A stretch of DNA of 64,000 bases. It comes from Rhizopus sp. PT2906 (lineage: Eukaryota; Mucoromycota; Mucoromycetes; Mucorales; Rhizopodaceae). Of the stretch, positions 59,690 to 64,000 are shown one piece after another (position 1 is the stretch's first letter; every line of letters starts with the position of its first letter). Made by a program: the position numbers and the translations under genes. Below the pieces are notes generated by a model. That model made no database searches and was not told where the DNA came from. It was given only the letters and a program-made list of their open reading frames with translations. The stretch is taken from NCBI GenBank assembly GCA_025529335.1, contig JAMYHX010000120.1, positions 1 through 64,000 of the forward strand, read 5' to 3'.

Positions 59690-61040
59690 AGGACCGTATT
59701 TAATATGAGGGACATCAAGTCAGCATATGACACTGTGGACCGCCGCCAAATATGGCACGCGTTAGAAAACACAGCACCTGCGGCACTTGTTAGCCTACTA
59801 CGGAACTTATTTGACGAGGTCCAAATAGAAGTACTGCTCAATAATGTAACATCTACACGCTTCTCGCCAGTCACCGGTGTCCTACAAGGGTCAATCCTCT
59901 CTCCGTTTTTGTATTCTATATACATTAACGAGTTGCCTCGCCTTCTGCGTCCACAACCTATAACCACGAATATTTCCCCTACAGAGCTTATCCGTCGAAT
60001 AAACTGCCTTCTCTATGCTGACGATGTGGTCCTCATAGCTGATAAAGCCGACATGCCTACTCTCCTCAAGTCCTGCGAAGATCATAGCTACAAACTAGGG
60101 TACCGATGGAACCCAAGTAAATGTGTTATACTAGACCCAACACAGCCATATCCAAACTATACCCTATATGACGAAACAATTCCAAAGCAGCCTTCCTTTC
60201 CTTATTTCGGGATCCCCTTTCGCCCCGGTGGCTATCTCGATGCTATTGCATTGGTCAATCAAAACAAGTCCAAAGCCCTAGCCACTATGAACCAACTCTC
60301 AGCTATTGGGGTTCACCCTAAAGGCTTTTCTCCTCTCCTTGGAATTCGCTTCTACAGTCACATTGTTCGTGCACAACTGGAATACGGTCTGGCCATTACC
60401 AAGATCACCACATTCCTTAGCAAACAACTGGAAGATGCCCAAAACGTCTGTTTGCGACGGATTTTCGGTGGCTCCCACGTATCTTCCACCACAGTAATGC
60501 TGCATATGTCGAAATTATCAATCATGCAAGAACGTGCTTATGCTCTGCAATATCAGTTCCTCCTACGCTCACTTACTCTTACAGAAGATGCTCTGTTACA
60601 CCGTCTTCTTCCACTTATCCGCCAGCCTTGAAGTCACTCACAATGGTACAAGCTCTCTAGGTCTCCCATTTGGAAGAGATGCTCCTCCAGCTCAGAGTCC
60701 TTGGATCGTCGCTCCTTACGATCGATACAACGAGAATATCGCCAAGACAACCTCAGCAAGAAACGTTCTACTCATACCTCCGTTCTCCTTATGCACTGTC
60801 GTCCAACTATCTCTCTTGACACCTCGGGCAAAGGCTCTTAGAATGGCTCCCCTCTTCTCCTTCTCACTAGTGTATCTTACACTTGATCCCATTCACTCCT
60901 TCCAAAAAATTTTTACTCTTGATCCCAAAAGGGTTTTTTAGTCACCACTATCCTTCCTTTATGAGCTGCCTCGGACGGGAAAGATGTAATATAACGATCA
61001 TCCGTCCATTAAAGGTTTTAATTATTTATAAATAAAAATT
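59690..61040 (+). mobile_element. 5'-truncated LINE reverse transcriptase
   Basis: An open frame to 60631 carries the RT fingers/palm: DIKSAYDTVDRRQIW, then GVLQGSILSPFLYSIYINEL and the catalytic LLYADDVVLIAD, followed by thumb-like sequence (KALATMNQLSAIGVHPKG, RAQLEYGLAI). The 3' part continues in other frames to an AT-rich tail near 61040. The endonuclease and ORF1 are missing. The YADD core is intact, but upstream truncation and the 3' frameshift make the copy inactive. 5' truncation is typical of LINE insertion. Confidence 0.8.
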
Positions 61041-61160
61041 CGTTTAAACGTATTTAATATCAGTTCTGGTGTGTCCATAGTGTTTTCCTGTGCATTTTCG
61101 CGTGTGCGTAGTGTTTCCCTTAATAGAAACTGCTTTTCTTTTTTTTTTTGTAAAAGCTCA

Positions 61161-61442
61161 ATGGCAAGCAATCAACCTCCTGCCGCCATGCAACACATGC
61201 CACAATATATTGCTCAATATCAACAGAGCATTGAGCTTTTAAACAACAACATCATGGCAATACGTAGAAATCTCGAAAGAACAGACATTAGCCAGGAGGA
61301 AAGAGAGCATTATAAAAAGCAAGAACACGAATTGCAATCAAAGCTTACTGTTCTTCAAGCATTGATCAACAACCTTGCGCCTCAATTAGTTGCTCAAAGC
61401 ATACAACAGCGTGTCTTATCACAACAACCCCTACAACCCAAT

Positions 61443-61474
<32 letters not shown>

Positions 61475-62509
61475 ACAGCAACAACAGCAACAGCAACAAC
61501 AAATTGTTAATGACAACACAAGCACTCCTGGGTCGCCTGCAACATTTCAGCAACAACCACTTGTTAATTTTGCAAACAACCCTCAATTACGTAAATTGCT
61601 TAAAAATTTGATTCGTTAATCTTTTCTTGCTCATCATATTCTTTTGTATAGGTGCAGCGCAACAACAGCCAGCTGTAAATAGAATGAACTTGTCACCCGC
61701 TGCAGCTGCTGCAGCGGCCGCTGCTGCTCAAGCCGCCCAAGCTGCAACACAAAATCAAGCACAATTCTCTTCGCCTGCAACTGCCACTCCAAGCAATGCC
61801 ACGTTTGTCAATCCGATGTTAACAGCTGGAATCAAGCCTGCTCCTAATGTAGCTGCTCTTGCCTCTGCTGCTGCTGCTGCTAAAAACAACAACATGTTTA
61901 CATTCAATGCCAACAGCAATAACCCTAGTAACTTGCCCAACGCTAATAATCAAACTACTAATACAGGCGCTGTCATGCCAAATAGCAATATATCGATGCC
62001 TTCAACCGTACCTGCACCTAAACCCTCAGCACCTTCATTAGATCATGATGGAGTCAACAGAGTCCTAACAAAACGTAAGATTCAGGAATTGGTTGCTCAA
62101 ATAGATCCATCAGAGAGATTGGAACCTGAAGTAGAAGATGTATGTAACGAGATGATCAAAGAAAGATGAGACAATTGATTTAACTTCTTTTGTAATAGAT
62201 TCTATTGGAAATTGCTGATGAGTTCATTGAATCAGTCACTACCTTTGCCTGTCGACTAGCCAAGCATCGAAAATCAGATACTTTAGAAGTAAAAGATGTG
62301 CAATTACACTTAGGTAATAGGATGTAAAGTAATAAAGAATCATGACTAAATCATATTTAGAACGTAATTGGAATATTCGTATACCAGGATTTGCAGCAGA
62401 TGATATTAGGCCTTTAAGGAAACCAGCCGTCTCATCTGCACATCAAAGCAAAGTACAGGCTGTGAACACAGCTAAAAGTCAACTGGCATCAAACTCAAAG
62501 AAGGATTAA
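61161..62509 (+). CDS. TAF12: TFIID/SAGA subunit 12 (TAF12)
   Basis: This 393-residue subunit pairs with TAF4 or Ada1 through a histone fold in TFIID and SAGA. Exons: 61161-61590, 61652-62139, 62199-62313 and 62361-62509. The N-terminal helix (YIAQYQQSIELLNNNIM) leads to a long polyQ tract, an alanine run, and N/P-rich spacer. The histone fold begins near residue 281 (VLTKRKIQELVAQIDPSERL) and continues EPEVEDILLEIADEFIESV then CRLAKHRKSDTLEVKDVQLH. It ends with LERNWNIRIPGFAADDIR, which is diagnostic of TAF12. The presumed promoter is only about 120 bp from the AT-rich end of the LINE fragment. Confidence 0.95.
61443..61503 (+). repeat. CAA/CAG repeat encoding polyglutamine in TAF12
   Basis: Mixed CAA and CAG codons give about 20 consecutive glutamines (positions 61443-61503), a common length-variable tract in fungal TAFs. 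Confidence 0.9.
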
Positions 62510-62862
62510 TCATTAGTATATATGTTTTTAAATAAAAAATACTTTTTGTATACAATCAATCATTAGTTTTCTTTGTTATAAAATTGGGTTTTATTAGTTT
62601 AATGGTTGCAATATATTCAAAAGGGAGAGAATGCAAGATAAACGATTGAAAGATTAAAGAAAGTGAACAATGCATGAGTGTATTATGTATATTGTGTATA
62701 TGTAATTGGAGATATATCGTTGTAAACAACAATATATAAGGGAGGGATTTTAATGCTTTTTTTTGGTTTAATAATGAATTGCGAAGGGGGGAGGGGTATA
62801 GTTGTAATGTTCTTCGTTCAACAAAAGATTCGATGTATACTGCAAAAGAAGATGATAGCTAC
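62510..62862. other. Intergenic region between convergent TAF12 and Myb genes
   Basis: AT-rich 3' flanks of both genes; a G-rich tract lies near 62786-62797. No gene is seen. Confidence 0.5.
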
Positions 62863-63375
62863 TCAAGGCATTTCTACTTGATGGTTAATGAGATTGATAC
62901 AGGCTGAGCGAAGTTCACATTCCTTCCAATCTCGGTTATTCAAATCAAGTGCCACAGATCTCCAAGCTTGCTTGAACAAGTGTGTGTTTTTCTTGATTGA
63001 ACTTAATAAGATACGGTCTTCATTCACAGACCAGCCCTTTCTCTGAGAGTTCTTTGCCCGTAATGTCTTGAAACGACCCCAGCAACAGCCACGAGAACGA
63101 TGCGGCAAATACTTGGCGGAGATCATTGCCCAGGAAAGTCCTTGAAGATAACCCTTTTGTAATAAATAATCTTCAGCGACAGTCCAAGGGATACGTGTTT
63201 GCTGTTGTTGCTCCTTTAGTTTACCAGGGAAGGCTGTGGGTGAAGATGGTACAGTGTCTGAAGAAGAAATTGAGGATGCACTTGACCATGACATTGAAGG
63301 AGATGTATAACCATAGTCAAAGTCTCGCTTTTCATATAGCTCGACTGTATCATTAAGCAAGTTTTTGACGTCCAT
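62863..63375 (-). CDS. Small Myb/SANT-like DNA-binding protein
   Basis: This single-exon protein has 170 residues. An S-rich N-terminal part (SMSWSSASSISSSD) and a short QQQQ run precede two tryptophan-bearing helical repeats. The first (about 62-108) reads IPWTVAEDYLLQKGYLQGLS, WAMISAKYLPHRS and WGRFKTLR. The second (about 112-160) reads KGWSVNEDRILLSSIKK, then WRSVALDLNNRDWKECELRS. The spacing of W, acidic and R residues fits the helix-turn-helix of Myb/SANT domains. The target and role are unknown. It is intronless, unusual in this window. Confidence 0.7.
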   Translation of the reverse strand: MDVKNLLNDTVELYEKRDFDYGYTSPSMSWSSASSISSSDTVPSSPTAFPGKLKEQQQQTRIPWTVAEDYLLQKGYLQGLSWAMISAKYLPHRSRGCCWGRFKTLRAKNSQRKGWSVNEDRILLSSIKKNTHLFKQAWRSVALDLNNRDWKECELRSACINLINHQVEMP

Positions 63376-64000
63376 TTTAACTTTGTGATATCTATGTATT
63401 TATGTACTTGTATATGTATATGACTATTTATAAATGTGAAATGAAAGAATTGGTTTATATATTATTTGCAAGCAAACGATATATAGAAAAAAGATATAAA
63501 AAGAAAGGGAATTTAAAAAGAGTATATTTTCGAATAAAAGGAAAAGTAAAAGAAAAAAGAATGGCCTATTTATATACTTTACCCTTCTTAACTGATCAAA
63601 ATATATGCAAGGGACGTGCATTATGAACATTCATTTTAGCAAACAATCCCCTATCTGTCCTTGAGACCTGACATAATATCAAAATCATGTAAAAAAAAAA
63701 GGAGAATTAAGCTGAAGATATATATATATATAATTTATTTACAGGGGCTTGAACAAAGCATGTATAAAAACAGTAGCAAAAGAGGAGGAGTTTGGTAAAG
63801 ATTTAAAATCAAGCCTAGACTTCCCCTTTTGTATCATGACTTGTCAAAAATGCCCTGTCAATAATATGGCTTTCAATTGGTAGCTTTGATAGGCAAGCAT
63901 AAAAAAAAGGGAGAGGGGGAAGGGAATAGCTGATTGTAAGAATATGAACCTACTTATCTCATTAAAAGCCTGCTTTATATAATTAAGTCGTTCTTTTTAT
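63376..64000. other. Upstream region of the Myb-like gene
   Basis: A/T-rich DNA with poly-A and (TA)n tracts (63718-63732). Short frames here lack recognisable domains. No gene is supported to the end of the window. Confidence 0.5.

Noticed and set aside
59690..60631. Functional reverse transcriptase gene
   Set aside because: Although YADD is intact, the frame lacks the endonuclease and ORF1 and loses its frame before the 3' end, so it is a truncated LINE copy.

Overview
The window is nuclear DNA from an early-diverging filamentous fungus, most likely a Mucorales species (Mucor/Rhizopus-like). The reasons are AT-rich intergenic DNA, very intron-dense genes with short GT-AG introns (about 45-65 nt) carrying CTAAC/CTGAC-like branch sites, Q/N-rich fungal regulators, and relics of LINE and Tc1/mariner elements and of a gene family that I recall from Mucorales. 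I cannot fix the genus. All gene models were built by hand from reading frames and splice signals. For every spliced gene except the myosin the exon lengths sum to a multiple of three.

Layout. 0.7-5 kb: SUB2 RNA helicase, a FUN14 mitochondrial membrane protein, and a nine-exon CUE-domain adaptor with four NPF motifs and a PPAY motif (all +). 5-11.3 kb: three minus-strand genes, an HSPA12-like Hsp70, a proteinase K-type subtilase and a DHA1 drug/H+ antiporter. 12.6-17.2 kb: YIF1 (+) convergent with a Rab escort protein (-), which is divergent from a Gag/retropepsin-like, apparently domesticated gene (+). 17.2-19.8 kb: a relic zone (Tc1-like C-terminus, a frameshifted lineage-specific family, LINE ORF1). 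19.8-28.2 kb: a 2557-residue BEACH-WD40-FYVE protein (ALFY/WDFY3-like). 29-37 kb: PEX12, a t6A dehydratase (TCD-type), a Dal5-type MFS carrier and a conserved protein with an ATP-grasp-like look (all +). 38.2-40.4 kb: an HSF-type transcription factor (-). 41.5-44 kb: a second relic zone (Tc1-like transposase, LINE endonuclease). 44.3-54.2 kb: an Abp2-type DNA-binding protein, a gamma-tubulin complex component, an SLC25 carrier and DOA1/PLAA (all +). 54.3-59.5 kb: a class II-like myosin with a one-base frameshift, and dCMP deaminase (both -). 59.6-61 kb: a 5'-truncated LINE reverse transcriptase. 61.2-63.4 kb: TAF12 (+) and a small Myb/SANT protein (-).

Most genes are ordinary housekeeping genes. 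Several concern membrane traffic and ubiquitin: CUE adaptor, YIF1, REP, BEACH/FYVE, PEX12, DOA1. The points most worth a second look are the Gag-protease-derived gene sharing a 73-bp promoter with REP, the multi-NPF CUE adaptor, the myosin frameshift, 14-nt micro-exons that encode active-site residues, the uncharacterised ATP-grasp-like protein, and transposon relics abutting the 5' ends of the BEACH and TAF12 genes. I saw no clear RNA gene, CRISPR array or prokaryotic-type operon.
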